Below are positions 49,555-57,283 of a stretch of 64,000 nt of DNA, piece by piece. The number at the start of each line of letters is the position of its first letter. Positions within the stretch are counted from its first letter, which is position 1. Made by a program: the position numbers and the translations under genes. The stretch is taken from assembly GCF_015905305.1 (NCBI RefSeq), contig NZ_JADZLQ010000001.1, positions 124,001 to 188,000 of the forward strand. The letters are read 5' to 3'. Source of the stretch: Pinirhizobacter soli. Lineage in GTDB: Bacteria; Pseudomonadota; Gammaproteobacteria; Xanthomonadales; Rhodanobacteraceae. Below the pieces are notes generated by a model. The model did not search any database. It was not told the DNA's origin and saw only the letters and a program-made list of their open reading frames with translations.

Positions 49555-51435
49555 ATGCCGGGTCATGCCTCACGCCTCCACCTGCGCGTACTGTTGCTTG
49601 CCATGCAGTCGTGGCTAGCGCTTGCCAGCGCGGCTGCCTCCGCCACTCCCCCCACCGATCCGCGCGCCCTGTTTGCCGCCATGCGCGAAGCCAGTGGCGG
49701 CGAGCGCTGGAGCCACGTCGGCGAAATCCGGGTGCAGGCCACATTCACCGAGGGCGGTCTTCACGGCACCTGGCAAAGCAACCGCGATACCCATAGCGGC
49801 CGTTACGTCACGCAATCGGACGTGGGCGTGAACCAGGGCAGCACGGGTTTCGACGGCAAGCAAAGCTGGATGCAGGACGAAAAAGGCCTGGTCACCGTGC
49901 TCGATGCCGCCACGGCGCGCCGCCAAAGCGCCACCGATGCCTACCTGGCACGCAACGGCTGGTTCTCTCCCGCATCGCAGGACACCGCCACGATGGCGTA
50001 CCTGGGTGAGAGCCGCGAAGACGGGCGCCTGTTCCAGCGGGTACGCGTCACACCCGCCCACGGCGATCCCGTCGAGGCATGGATCGACGCAAACACCCAT
50101 CTGCTCGCCCGCCTTTCGCGCCGCGGCGACGACGGCCATACCGACACCACCTATTACGCCGATTACCGCCCCGTGGACGGGTTGCACCTGCCCTTCTCCG
50201 AGCGCGAGAGCAATGGCGACGCGTCCTACGACAGCACACGGGTGACCCGCCACGTCGACGTGCTGGAGCAGGCTGCGGATACGGATTTCGTGCAGCCGGA
50301 GTCGCTCATCCGCGACGCCCGCATCGTCGGGGGAGCCGCCAGCGCCCAGGTTCCGTTCGAGCGCTATGGCGGCCTGATCCTGGTCCAACTGTCGATCGAC
50401 GGGCATGCGCCCATGCCCTTTATCCTGGACAGCGGCGGCCTCAACCTGCTCACTCCCGACGCCGCACGCGAGCTAGGTATCCAGGGTAAGGGCAACCAGG
50501 CCGTGCAGGGCGTCGGCACGCAGACCCAGTCGCTGCAGGTCGCTGATGTCGGTTCTTACCGGCTTGGCCCGGTGCAGATGGAGCAGCAGCGATTCCTCAT
50601 CATCGATTTGCCCTTGCTGCTGACCGACCGCGGCGACCGTCCCGCCATCGCCGGGCTAATCGGCTACGAATTGCTGCGCCGTTTCACTACCCGGATCGAC
50701 TACGACCGGCAACAGCTGACGTTCTCCGCTGCCGGCAGCCTGCGCAATAACGCCGGCACGGACGTGCTGCCCCTTAGCTTCGCCGAGCGTACCCCGATGG
50801 TGCACGCCCGCGTGAATGGCATCGACGGCGTCTTCATGATGGACACCGGCGATAGCAGCGACCTCACTGTGTTCGAGCCATTCGCCAAGGCACACGGCAT
50901 CGCGCTGGATGGCAAGGTCAGCGCCAGCCACAGCGGCGGGGTCGGCGGCATCATCGAAAATCGCAGCGGACATGTGGCCAGCTTCGCCCTGGACCAGCAC
51001 GCCTTGCTCGATCCCCCGGCCACCCTCTCCGCGCCCAAGTCTGGTGTGTTCGCTTCGGAACTGCTCGCCGGCAATATCGGCCAAGGCGTTCTTTCGCGCT
51101 ACGCCATCACCCTGGATTACGAAAGCCGTCGCATGCAGTTGCAACCCGGCAACGGCTGGGCGCAACCGTTCGAGGACGGCCCGAGCCTGGGTTTCGGGCT
51201 GGACCGCATCAGCCATGGGCAATACCAGGTGCTGGCGGTCACGCCCTCCTCGCCTGCCCGGCGTGTCGGCCTGGCGCCCGGCGACATCGTCGTTGCGCTG
51301 GATGGCGTGCCGGCCAGTCGACTCGACCTGGACGAACTGCGCCAAAGCATGCGCCACGGCGGCAGCCACGGTCTGACCGTTACCGTGTTGCGCAAAGGCA
51401 AGGCGCAGGAGCTTCACATCGAAGCGGCGCTATAA
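49555..51435 (+). CDS. Exported double retropepsin-like aspartyl protease with PDZ domain
   Basis: A 626-aa protein. A signal peptide (about 10-30) is followed by an N-terminal beta domain (about 35-255) like an outer-membrane lipoprotein carrier or DUF4412-type fold. Then come two retropepsin-like halves with FILDSGG (Asp about 292) and VFMMDTGDSSDLT (Asp about 430), and a PDZ domain (about 540-620; VTPSSPARRVGLAPGDIVVALDG). Two half-sites in one chain could form a complete aspartyl protease active site. The start at 49555 has GGGAAG nine bases before it. It is divergent from the DUF2975/XRE pair and may be controlled by it. Confidence 0.8.
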   Translation: MPGHASRLHLRVLLLAMQSWLALASAAASATPPTDPRALFAAMREASGGERWSHVGEIRVQATFTEGGLHGTWQSNRDTHSGRYVTQSDVGVNQGSTGFDGKQSWMQDEKGLVTVLDAATARRQSATDAYLARNGWFSPASQDTATMAYLGESREDGRLFQRVRVTPAHGDPVEAWIDANTHLLARLSRRGDDGHTDTTYYADYRPVDGLHLPFSERESNGDASYDSTRVTRHVDVLEQAADTDFVQPESLIRDARIVGGAASAQVPFERYGGLILVQLSIDGHAPMPFILDSGGLNLLTPDAARELGIQGKGNQAVQGVGTQTQSLQVADVGSYRLGPVQMEQQRFLIIDLPLLLTDRGDRPAIAGLIGYELLRRFTTRIDYDRQQLTFSAAGSLRNNAGTDVLPLSFAERTPMVHARVNGIDGVFMMDTGDSSDLTVFEPFAKAHGIALDGKVSASHSGGVGGIIENRSGHVASFALDQHALLDPPATLSAPKSGVFASELLAGNIGQGVLSRYAITLDYESRRMQLQPGNGWAQPFEDGPSLGFGLDRISHGQYQVLAVTPSSPARRVGLAPGDIVVALDGVPASRLDLDELRQSMRHGGSHGLTVTVLRKGKAQELHIEAAL

Positions 51436-51497
51436 AGACCTGTATCGGCTCTGCTACATTCGCGGGCCCGAGGGGCTCGCGATACTAAGGACCGATC

Positions 51498-52790
51498 ATG
51501 CGCGTACTGGTCACCGGCGCCTACGGCTTCATCGGCGCCCATATCGTTGCGGCACTGATCGCCGCCGACCACAAGGTTGTCTGCGCCGTACGTGGTGCGC
51601 GTGTCGATTCGCGCTTCGCCGGAATGGATGCCGTTGCCTGCGACATGGCAAGCGATGTCCACGCCGAGGATTGGCTTCCCCGCCTTGTCGGAGTCGATGC
51701 CGTGGTCAATTGTGCGGGGATCCTGCGCGAGCGCGGTGCCGAGTCGTTCACCGCCGTGCACGAACTCGCACCGCTCGCGCTGTTTCATGCGAGCCGCCAG
51801 GCGGGCATACGCCGGGTGATCCAGATTTCCGCTCTCGGCAATGCTGCCGATGGTGAATTTGTCGCTTCCAAGCACCGCGGCGATAAGGCGCTGGCCGCAC
51901 TCGATCTGGACTGGCTAGTGCTGCGTCCTTCGCTCGTCTACAGTGCCCGCGGCTCCTACGGTGGCAGCTCGCTCTTGCGCGGGATGGCTGCATTGCCTTG
52001 TTTCCTGCCCCTGCCCGGCCACGGCGAACAACAGGTGCAGCCGATCGCGGCCGAGGATGTTGGCGCGGCGGTCGTGGCCGCACTGATGCGGCCGACATGC
52101 ACTGGCGAAGTGATCGAACTGGTCGGCCCCGAAGTATTGACGTTGCGCGCCTATCTACTGAGCTGGCGACGCTGGATGGGCTTCGGGTCGGCTCTCCTGG
52201 TTCCCATGCCAGCGCCGCTGGTACGCGCAACCGCGGCACTCGGCGAACGCCTTGGCAACGGTCCGCTCGGCCTGACCATGACGAGCATGCTCGAACGTGG
52301 CAACGTCGGCGCAGCGCACGCCACCATGCATTTGCGTGAATGTCTCGGACTCACACCGAGATCACTGCAGCGCGCACTCGATGAAGAGCCTAGCCAGGTG
52401 CAGGATCGCTGGCATGCGCGACTCTACTTTTTGCTGCCCGCGCTGCGCGTGTCGATCGCGCTTCTGTGGATCGGTTCTGGCGTAGTCGGCTGGCTGACAT
52501 CGCCAGCCAGCCTGGCGGCATGGGCACCCGGCGACGTTTTGCCAGCCGGATCGCTGTTGGTGTTGGCGAGAGTCACCGGCACGCTAGACCTGCTGCTTGG
52601 CGTGCTGTGCCTGATGCGGTGGCGGCCACGCCTGGTTCTCACGTTGATGCTGTTGATGCTGCTCGGCTACACGCTGGGTATAGGCAGCATGTGGCCTGTG
52701 CATTGGCTGGATCCGCCAGGCGGCCTTCTGAAGAACCTGCCACTGATCGCTGCATTGGCGGTCCTGCTGGCTACGGACGAACGCCGATGA
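51498..52790 (+). CDS. NAD(P)-binding epimerase-like protein fused to a DoxX-like membrane domain
   Basis: A 430-aa protein with two parts. Residues 1-290 are an extended SDR domain (RVLVTGAYGFIGAHIVAAL, VDAVVNCAGILRERG, ISALGNAADGEFVASKHRGDKAL) in which the SKHRGDKAL stretch gives the Lys, but the preceding Tyr is missing. Residues about 300-430 contain four membrane helices of the DoxX type (RVSIALLWIGSGVVGWLT, MRWRPRLVLTLMLLMLLGY). Such fusions are found with a DUF2269 partner, which follows here with an ATGA overlap. The reaction is unknown, perhaps on a lipid-soluble substrate. Confidence 0.82.
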   Translation: MRVLVTGAYGFIGAHIVAALIAADHKVVCAVRGARVDSRFAGMDAVACDMASDVHAEDWLPRLVGVDAVVNCAGILRERGAESFTAVHELAPLALFHASRQAGIRRVIQISALGNAADGEFVASKHRGDKALAALDLDWLVLRPSLVYSARGSYGGSSLLRGMAALPCFLPLPGHGEQQVQPIAAEDVGAAVVAALMRPTCTGEVIELVGPEVLTLRAYLLSWRRWMGFGSALLVPMPAPLVRATAALGERLGNGPLGLTMTSMLERGNVGAAHATMHLRECLGLTPRSLQRALDEEPSQVQDRWHARLYFLLPALRVSIALLWIGSGVVGWLTSPASLAAWAPGDVLPAGSLLVLARVTGTLDLLLGVLCLMRWRPRLVLTLMLLMLLGYTLGIGSMWPVHWLDPPGGLLKNLPLIAALAVLLATDERR

Positions 52791-53263
52791 ACGCTTATGT
52801 GCTGCTGAAGACCGTGCACATCCTGAGTTCCACCCTACTGTTCGGCACCGGATTGGGCACCGCGTTCTTCATGTGGTTCACCCATCGTACCGGTCAGGTT
52901 GCCGCGATCGCCACGGCGGCGCGGTTGACTGTGCTTGCGGACTTCCTGTTCACGACGCCAGCGGTGATCGTGCAGCCCATTTCAGGCTTTTTGCTGATGC
53001 GGCTGATGGGTTTCGATCTGCACACATCGTGGCTGCAGCTCAGCATTGCGCTTTATCTGTTCATAGGGGCGTGCTGGTTGCCTGTGGTATGGCTGCAATG
53101 GCGTGCACGCAACCTCGCCCTTGCTGCCCTGCGGGACAACAAGCCGCTGCCTTCTGCTTACTATCGCTGCATGCGTGTGTGGTTCGCGCTGGGATGGCCG
53201 GCTTTTCTTGCGACATTGGCCATCTTCTGGTTGATGGTGGGCAAACCCACGCTGTGGGGTTGA
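52787..53263 (+). CDS. DUF2269 integral membrane protein
   Basis: A 158-aa protein with four membrane helices (about 5-25, 45-66, 82-102 and 130-150) and an N-terminal KTVHILSSTLLFGTGLGTAFFM with the His typical of this family. The start codon overlaps the stop of the epimerase-DoxX gene (ATGA), so the two are co-translated. Function is unknown. The GC-rich, strictly coupled pair suggests a membrane complex. Confidence 0.85.
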   Translation: MNAYVLLKTVHILSSTLLFGTGLGTAFFMWFTHRTGQVAAIATAARLTVLADFLFTTPAVIVQPISGFLLMRLMGFDLHTSWLQLSIALYLFIGACWLPVVWLQWRARNLALAALRDNKPLPSAYYRCMRVWFALGWPAFLATLAIFWLMVGKPTLWG

Positions 53264-53308
53264 GAAAGCTCGTAATATCAGCGCTTGGGCACATCAAGAA
53301 ACCGAACC

Positions 53309-54178
53309 ATGACCGAAACCCCAGTGTATGAACCACCGAAGATCTGGACATGGAACAAGGATAACGGTGGCCCATTCGCCTCCATAAACCGGCCCATGGC
53401 CGGTGCGACCCACGAAAAGGATCTTCCCGTCGGGGCGCATCCGTTCCAGCTCTACTCCCTGGGAACGCCCAACGGTCAAAAGGTCACCATCCTGCTCGAG
53501 GAATTATTGGAGCAAGGATTTGACGGCGCGGAGTACGACGCGTGGCTGATACGCATATCAGAGGGAGACCAGTTCAGCACGGGTTTCGTCGAGGTAAACC
53601 CAAACTCGAAGATTCCAGCACTGATGGACTGCAGCGGCCCCGAGCCGGTGCGCGTTTTCGAATCAGGCGCGATCCTGCTGCATCTTGCCGAGAAGTTTTC
53701 CGCGTTCCTTCCTGAACATGGTGGCGCGCGTGCTGAATGCCTGTCCTGGCTTTTCTGGCAGATGGGAAGCGCGCCTTATCTTGGCGGTGGTTTCGGACAT
53801 TTCTACGCCTATGCGCCGGTCAAGATCGCTTACGCCATCGATCGTTTTGCCATGGAAGTGAAACGCCAGTTGGACGTGCTTGACCGCCGGCTAGCCGAGC
53901 ATCCGTTCCTTGCCGGCGACGAATACACGATCGCCGACATCGCAGCATGGCCATGGTATGGCCAATTCGTTCGCGGGAAATACTACGGTGCTTCTGCCGA
54001 GTTCCTCCAGGTCCAGGAGTACGAGCATGTCCAGCGCTGGTCGGCTGCGATCGCGGAGCGCCCGGCCGTAGCCAGGGGGCACATCGTCAACCAAACCAAT
54101 GCAGATACTGCTCGCCAAGTTCTCGAGCGCCACAGCGACGCTGATTTTCCCGAGGACCTGAGACGGTTCCGGGCCTGA
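53309..54178 (+). CDS. yghU: Glutathione S-transferase YghU-like
   Basis: A 289-aa protein that matches E. coli YghU closely along its length as I remember it (KIWTWNKDNGGPFASINRPMAGATHEKDLPVGAHPFQLYSLGTPNGQKVTILLEELL and later GGGFGHFYAYAPVKIAYAIDRFAMEVKRQLDVLDRRLAEHPFLAGDEYTIADIAAWPW). YghU has glutathione-disulfide reductase activity and binds two glutathiones, with an N-terminal extension before the thioredoxin-like domain. The start is set at MTETPVYEPPKI (53309). Cytosolic, monocistronic. Confidence 0.9.
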   Translation: MTETPVYEPPKIWTWNKDNGGPFASINRPMAGATHEKDLPVGAHPFQLYSLGTPNGQKVTILLEELLEQGFDGAEYDAWLIRISEGDQFSTGFVEVNPNSKIPALMDCSGPEPVRVFESGAILLHLAEKFSAFLPEHGGARAECLSWLFWQMGSAPYLGGGFGHFYAYAPVKIAYAIDRFAMEVKRQLDVLDRRLAEHPFLAGDEYTIADIAAWPWYGQFVRGKYYGASAEFLQVQEYEHVQRWSAAIAERPAVARGHIVNQTNADTARQVLERHSDADFPEDLRRFRA

Positions 54179-54189
54179 CGAGAGGTTCG

Positions 54190-54612
54190 TTACTTCACTC
54201 CGGCTCCGTCCTTGATTCCGTGCACGACCTTTGGATTTTCGCATCCAACGCCGTCTGCCAACTCGTTCGGAGTCAGGTCGTGCGTTAAGTACTGCGCCTG
54301 AAGTTCCTTCTTGAATGGTCTCACGTTGGGGAAGTCGTAGACATCGCACGTGTCTGGGTTAATGATCTGCCCTGTCTGCTCGTTGATCATGAAATCCACG
54401 ACGTTCGCCCAATTGCCCATATATACACCCACCGATTTGTAACCATCGGGGGCGCCTTTCAGATCGTAGTAGTAGGGCCTGCCAAACTTACGAGGAATGT
54501 CAAAATGTTTTGCCACGAGGCCCGTCAAGCGCATCTCCTCGGAGGTCGGAAGCTCCAGAACAGCTGGCGTGTTCTGACTCGCAGCGTAAAGAAGTAGCAG
54601 GGCTATGGACAT
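54190..54612 (-). CDS. Hypothetical protein of the lower-GC YkgJ cluster
   Basis: A 140-aa protein with an N-terminal hydrophobic stretch (MSIALLLLYAASQ) that may be a signal or anchor. The rest is soluble, with YYYDLKGAPDGYKSVGVYMGNWANVVDFMINEQTGQIINPDTCDVYDF. No family was recognised. It is the third gene of an operon led by the YkgJ-like protein, 14 bases after the gene before it. Composition is lower in GC than the flanking GC-rich genes. Confidence 0.6.
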   Translation of the reverse strand: MSIALLLLYAASQNTPAVLELPTSEEMRLTGLVAKHFDIPRKFGRPYYYDLKGAPDGYKSVGVYMGNWANVVDFMINEQTGQIINPDTCDVYDFPNVRPFKKELQAQYLTHDLTPNELADGVGCENPKVVHGIKDGAGVK

Positions 54613-54626
54613 GTCGTTCTTTCAGC

Positions 54627-54950
54627 TTATGCCTGGTACGGAGCTTCGAGCCTTTCGAATTGCATTGGCGAAAAGACATGCAACAACTCTTCGCTGTACA
54701 TACCCTTGACGCTGGATTCCCAGCGCGCATTCATTGCAAAGTAGATCAGGTGCATGCCGTTGGGAGAGAGATCGCAACGACGCTCATAGATGCGGCAGTA
54801 AAACCACTGCCCCACCTTGAACTTGTCCGTCTTCCTGTCCCATCCGATGAGTGCGGTGTGGCGCGTCGGGCCACGACGGATGACTACCGCGGCGGAAGCG
54901 TCGCGAGCCAGCAGAACGTGGATTCGAGGGGGAATCGGCTGCTTCATCAA
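54627..54950 (-). CDS. Hypothetical protein, probably C-terminally truncated
   Basis: A 107-aa protein beginning KQPIPPRIHVLLARDASAAVVIRRGP and containing CRIYERRCDLSPNGMHLIYFAMNARWESSVKG. Relatives I remember continue after this point with a beta-propeller-like stretch, whereas here the frame turns into an unrelated tail (YSEELLHVFSPMQFERLEAPYQA). Truncation by frameshift or deletion is therefore possible. Its ATG overlaps the YkgJ stop, so translation is coupled. Confidence 0.5.
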   Translation of the reverse strand: MMKQPIPPRIHVLLARDASAAVVIRRGPTRHTALIGWDRKTDKFKVGQWFYCRIYERRCDLSPNGMHLIYFAMNARWESSVKGMYSEELLHVFSPMQFERLEAPYQA

Positions 54951-55708
54951 CCCGCCCCTAAGGGAATGTACAAATGTCGATCGTCACTACGTGCTGGATA
55001 TAGCTGAGCCTGCATGTCGCGAAGCTTGTCGGTAAGGCCTTGTTCGTGAACTCTTACGAACCACTGTTTCCCTGGCGATCGCTGTTGTGCCGATACACGT
55101 CTGATAGCCGCCATCAGATCGTCCGTGCCCGGCGTGTGGACGACATAGCCGCTGCCCTTCCATGCCGTGACTATCAGATCCAGCTCCTCACAGATCAGCA
55201 CCTTTGCCAAAGTATCTGCCTGGTCGGCACGACGAGAGGCCTCTACCAGTTGTTTGATGGAAGGAATTAGCTGACCGTTGGGCTGTATAACTTCGTTTTC
55301 TTGCGATGTATCCCACGCCTCAGGGGGACAATCCTTTTGATCGGTCCGGAAAGCGACGAAAGGATTCACCTCCATGGGATAGATTCGGCATACCAGAGGC
55401 CTCTGGTCATAGATCTGGCAGGCATTGCCTTCGCCGAGGTTGGGGCAGCCAGAAATCACATTAGCGGCAAATATGGCAATGACGCAGATGTCGATACTTC
55501 CAGACCTGACACGAGTGCCACGGCTCGCATTGTGTCGGTAACGGGCTAGGTCCCCCTGATCCTCGTCAATGGCGAAGGCTTCCAGCAGGATGGAGACACG
55601 ATGACCGCGGCGAAGCCAGGCTTCGGCCTCATCCAGCGTCAAGGGGACATAGCGACCCCTACAGCATGCGCCACAGCCTACGCAGTTGAAGTTGATCTGC
55701 TTACTCAT
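54947..55708 (-). CDS. YkgJ-family cysteine-cluster protein
   Basis: A 253-aa protein. The N-terminal FNCVGCGACCRGRYVPLT is the YkgJ (CxxCxxCC) motif, with further Cys in SGCPNLGEGNACQIYDQRPLVCRIYPME. Together these could bind a zinc ion or an iron-sulfur cluster. The C-terminal half is long and not conserved, with no known domain. It heads the operon with the two hypothetical genes downstream. Its lower GC suggests acquisition as a unit. Confidence 0.8.
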   Translation of the reverse strand: MSKQINFNCVGCGACCRGRYVPLTLDEAEAWLRRGHRVSILLEAFAIDEDQGDLARYRHNASRGTRVRSGSIDICVIAIFAANVISGCPNLGEGNACQIYDQRPLVCRIYPMEVNPFVAFRTDQKDCPPEAWDTSQENEVIQPNGQLIPSIKQLVEASRRADQADTLAKVLICEELDLIVTAWKGSGYVVHTPGTDDLMAAIRRVSAQQRSPGKQWFVRVHEQGLTDKLRDMQAQLYPARSDDRHLYIPLGAG

Positions 55709-55825
55709 CCTGGTTATCCGTGCTGCCCTTGGCGCAAGGATAACCCCTGCCAGCTGCCAAGCAGCCGCTAGCCGCCTTTTTTCGTCAGGGTCCTCGATTC
55801 AATGAAGATGGAACGCTGCCGCCGA

Positions 55826-56632
55826 TCAGATTTGATTTTCCCAGGCGGCCTTTTGGCTTTCCTTCAAGAAATCCTCAACGGCCTTGGGCACGACATTGCG
55901 GAACTTTCCCGTATCGGATGGGACGATAGCGATCATCGCTGCAATCATCTCCTTCGGATCCAGTCGCCCTTCGTCGTTACCCAAGAGGGCATCGAAGGTT
56001 TTCCTGAGTTCGGCTCGCTTCGTGAAGTTCCTGCTGTCATCGAGCCACTTGAATGCGGTTTCGGCCATCGTCTCGTTGAAGCCCGTGAGATAGGCCCCGG
56101 GATTGATGGTCTGAACCTTGATGTTGTACGGCTTCAATTCGCCCTGCAACGCTTCGGCGATCGATTCCAGCGCGTGCTTGGTCGAAACATAAATGCCGAA
56201 GCCGGCGGGCGTAAACAGGCCACCCATCGACGAGGTGAATACGATCTTTCCGGGACGCTTCTCGTCGATGAATTTGCGGATGAACCGTTGAGCCAGATCC
56301 AACGGCGCAAAGACGTTGGTTTCGAAATTCTGGCGGACAAGATCCAGGGGAATTTCGCTGACCGGCCCGCACTCCCCACGGCCGGCATTGCTGAACAGAA
56401 CATCGATATCCCAATGCAACGCATTGGCCACGTCATGCGGACTGAGGATATCCAGCTTTTCGACGCGAAGATTCTCAAGTCCCATGGCTTGCGCCTTCTG
56501 TCGCAAAGGCGTCACTTGCGGCGATATCTGCACGGTAGCGACTACGTCGTGACCGGCTTGCGCCAGACCGATAGCGGCACCCTCGCCAAAACCGGATCCG
56601 GCACCCGTGATGAGAATTCTTTTCTTGCCCAT
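55826..56632 (-). CDS. Short-chain dehydrogenase/reductase
   Basis: A 268-aa classical SDR. It has the NAD(P) motif TGAGSGFGEG, SNAGRGE as the NNAG variant, the catalytic Ser in FTSSMGG and the complete YVSTK (Tyr and Lys). The C-terminal region is typical of the enzymes that handle hydroxysteroid-like or small alcohol substrates. No substrate can be named. It is in tandem with the HbpS-like gene, 23 bases apart, and likely co-transcribed. Confidence 0.87.
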   Translation of the reverse strand: MGKKRILITGAGSGFGEGAAIGLAQAGHDVVATVQISPQVTPLRQKAQAMGLENLRVEKLDILSPHDVANALHWDIDVLFSNAGRGECGPVSEIPLDLVRQNFETNVFAPLDLAQRFIRKFIDEKRPGKIVFTSSMGGLFTPAGFGIYVSTKHALESIAEALQGELKPYNIKVQTINPGAYLTGFNETMAETAFKWLDDSRNFTKRAELRKTFDALLGNDEGRLDPKEMIAAMIAIVPSDTGKFRNVVPKAVEDFLKESQKAAWENQI

Positions 56633-56655
56633 GGCTGTCCTCCCGATTAGCTGTT

Positions 56656-57063
56656 CTAAGTGAGCAAGGCCGCTGCACCGGCCTCGGCGATGCTACCGTC
56701 CTGTGGCACGGTCCCGCCCGATACTCCGATCGCGCCAATGAGCTCAGCTTGCGCGCTTCGGAGCGGGCAGCCGCCCGCAAATACGACTAGGCCGCCATTG
56801 CTGTTCTCGAGCCCATAGGCGGGTGCACCGGGCTTGCAGTACTCGAAAACTGCTTCGCTGTTCAGACCGAAGAGCACCGTCGTTTTTGCCTTTCCCAGCG
56901 CAAGTTCGATCGAGCCGAGCACGGCACCGTCCATCCGAAGGAAGGCCTTCAAATGCCCACCTGAATCCAGCACCGCTATATTCACCGGCGCCCCCAAATC
57001 CCCTGCCTTCCTCCTCGCGGCTGCGATAACCCGCTCCGCCGATTCCGCCGAAAGTTGCGCCAT
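56656..57063 (-). CDS. GlcG/HbpS-family heme-binding-like protein
   Basis: A 135-aa protein of the GlcG/HbpS family (DUF336): AERVIAAARRKAGDLGAPVNIAVLDSGGHLKAFLRMDGAVLGSIELALGKAKTTVLF, then YGLENSNGGLVVFAGGCPLR and GAIGVSGGTVPQDGSIAEAGAAAL. Members bind heme or act in small-molecule pathways. The start at ATG 57063 has CAGGA nine bases upstream, and the longer frame adds a His-rich N-terminus of doubtful value. It is upstream of the SDR gene in the same direction. Confidence 0.85.
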   Translation of the reverse strand: MAQLSAESAERVIAAARRKAGDLGAPVNIAVLDSGGHLKAFLRMDGAVLGSIELALGKAKTTVLFGLNSEAVFEYCKPGAPAYGLENSNGGLVVFAGGCPLRSAQAELIGAIGVSGGTVPQDGSIAEAGAAALLT

Positions 57064-57241
57064 TGCCGTTGTTCCTGTGCCGTGGTCGCTTCCATGGGAC
57101 AAAAGCTATCGCCGCCCGTCGCCAGAACGAGGGCGCCTGAGCCACTGGGCATGCTGAATAACCCGAAAGATTTTGCGCCGACGCGCGCTTAGCACCCGTG
57201 AAAAATTCGGGAAATCATTGCAACACGGCGTTGAGGGCACC

Positions 57242-57258
57242 CACCCTGCATCAGGGTG
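57242..57258 (-). terminator. Hairpin after the autotransporter gene
   Basis: CACCCTG-CAT-CAGGGTG forms a 7-bp stem 26 bases past the autotransporter stop. There is no T-run, so Rho-independent termination is doubtful. The 220-base gap up to the HbpS-like gene otherwise shows nothing clear. Confidence 0.4.
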
Positions 57259-57283
57259 CCGATGTAATCCTCATGCTCGACGA

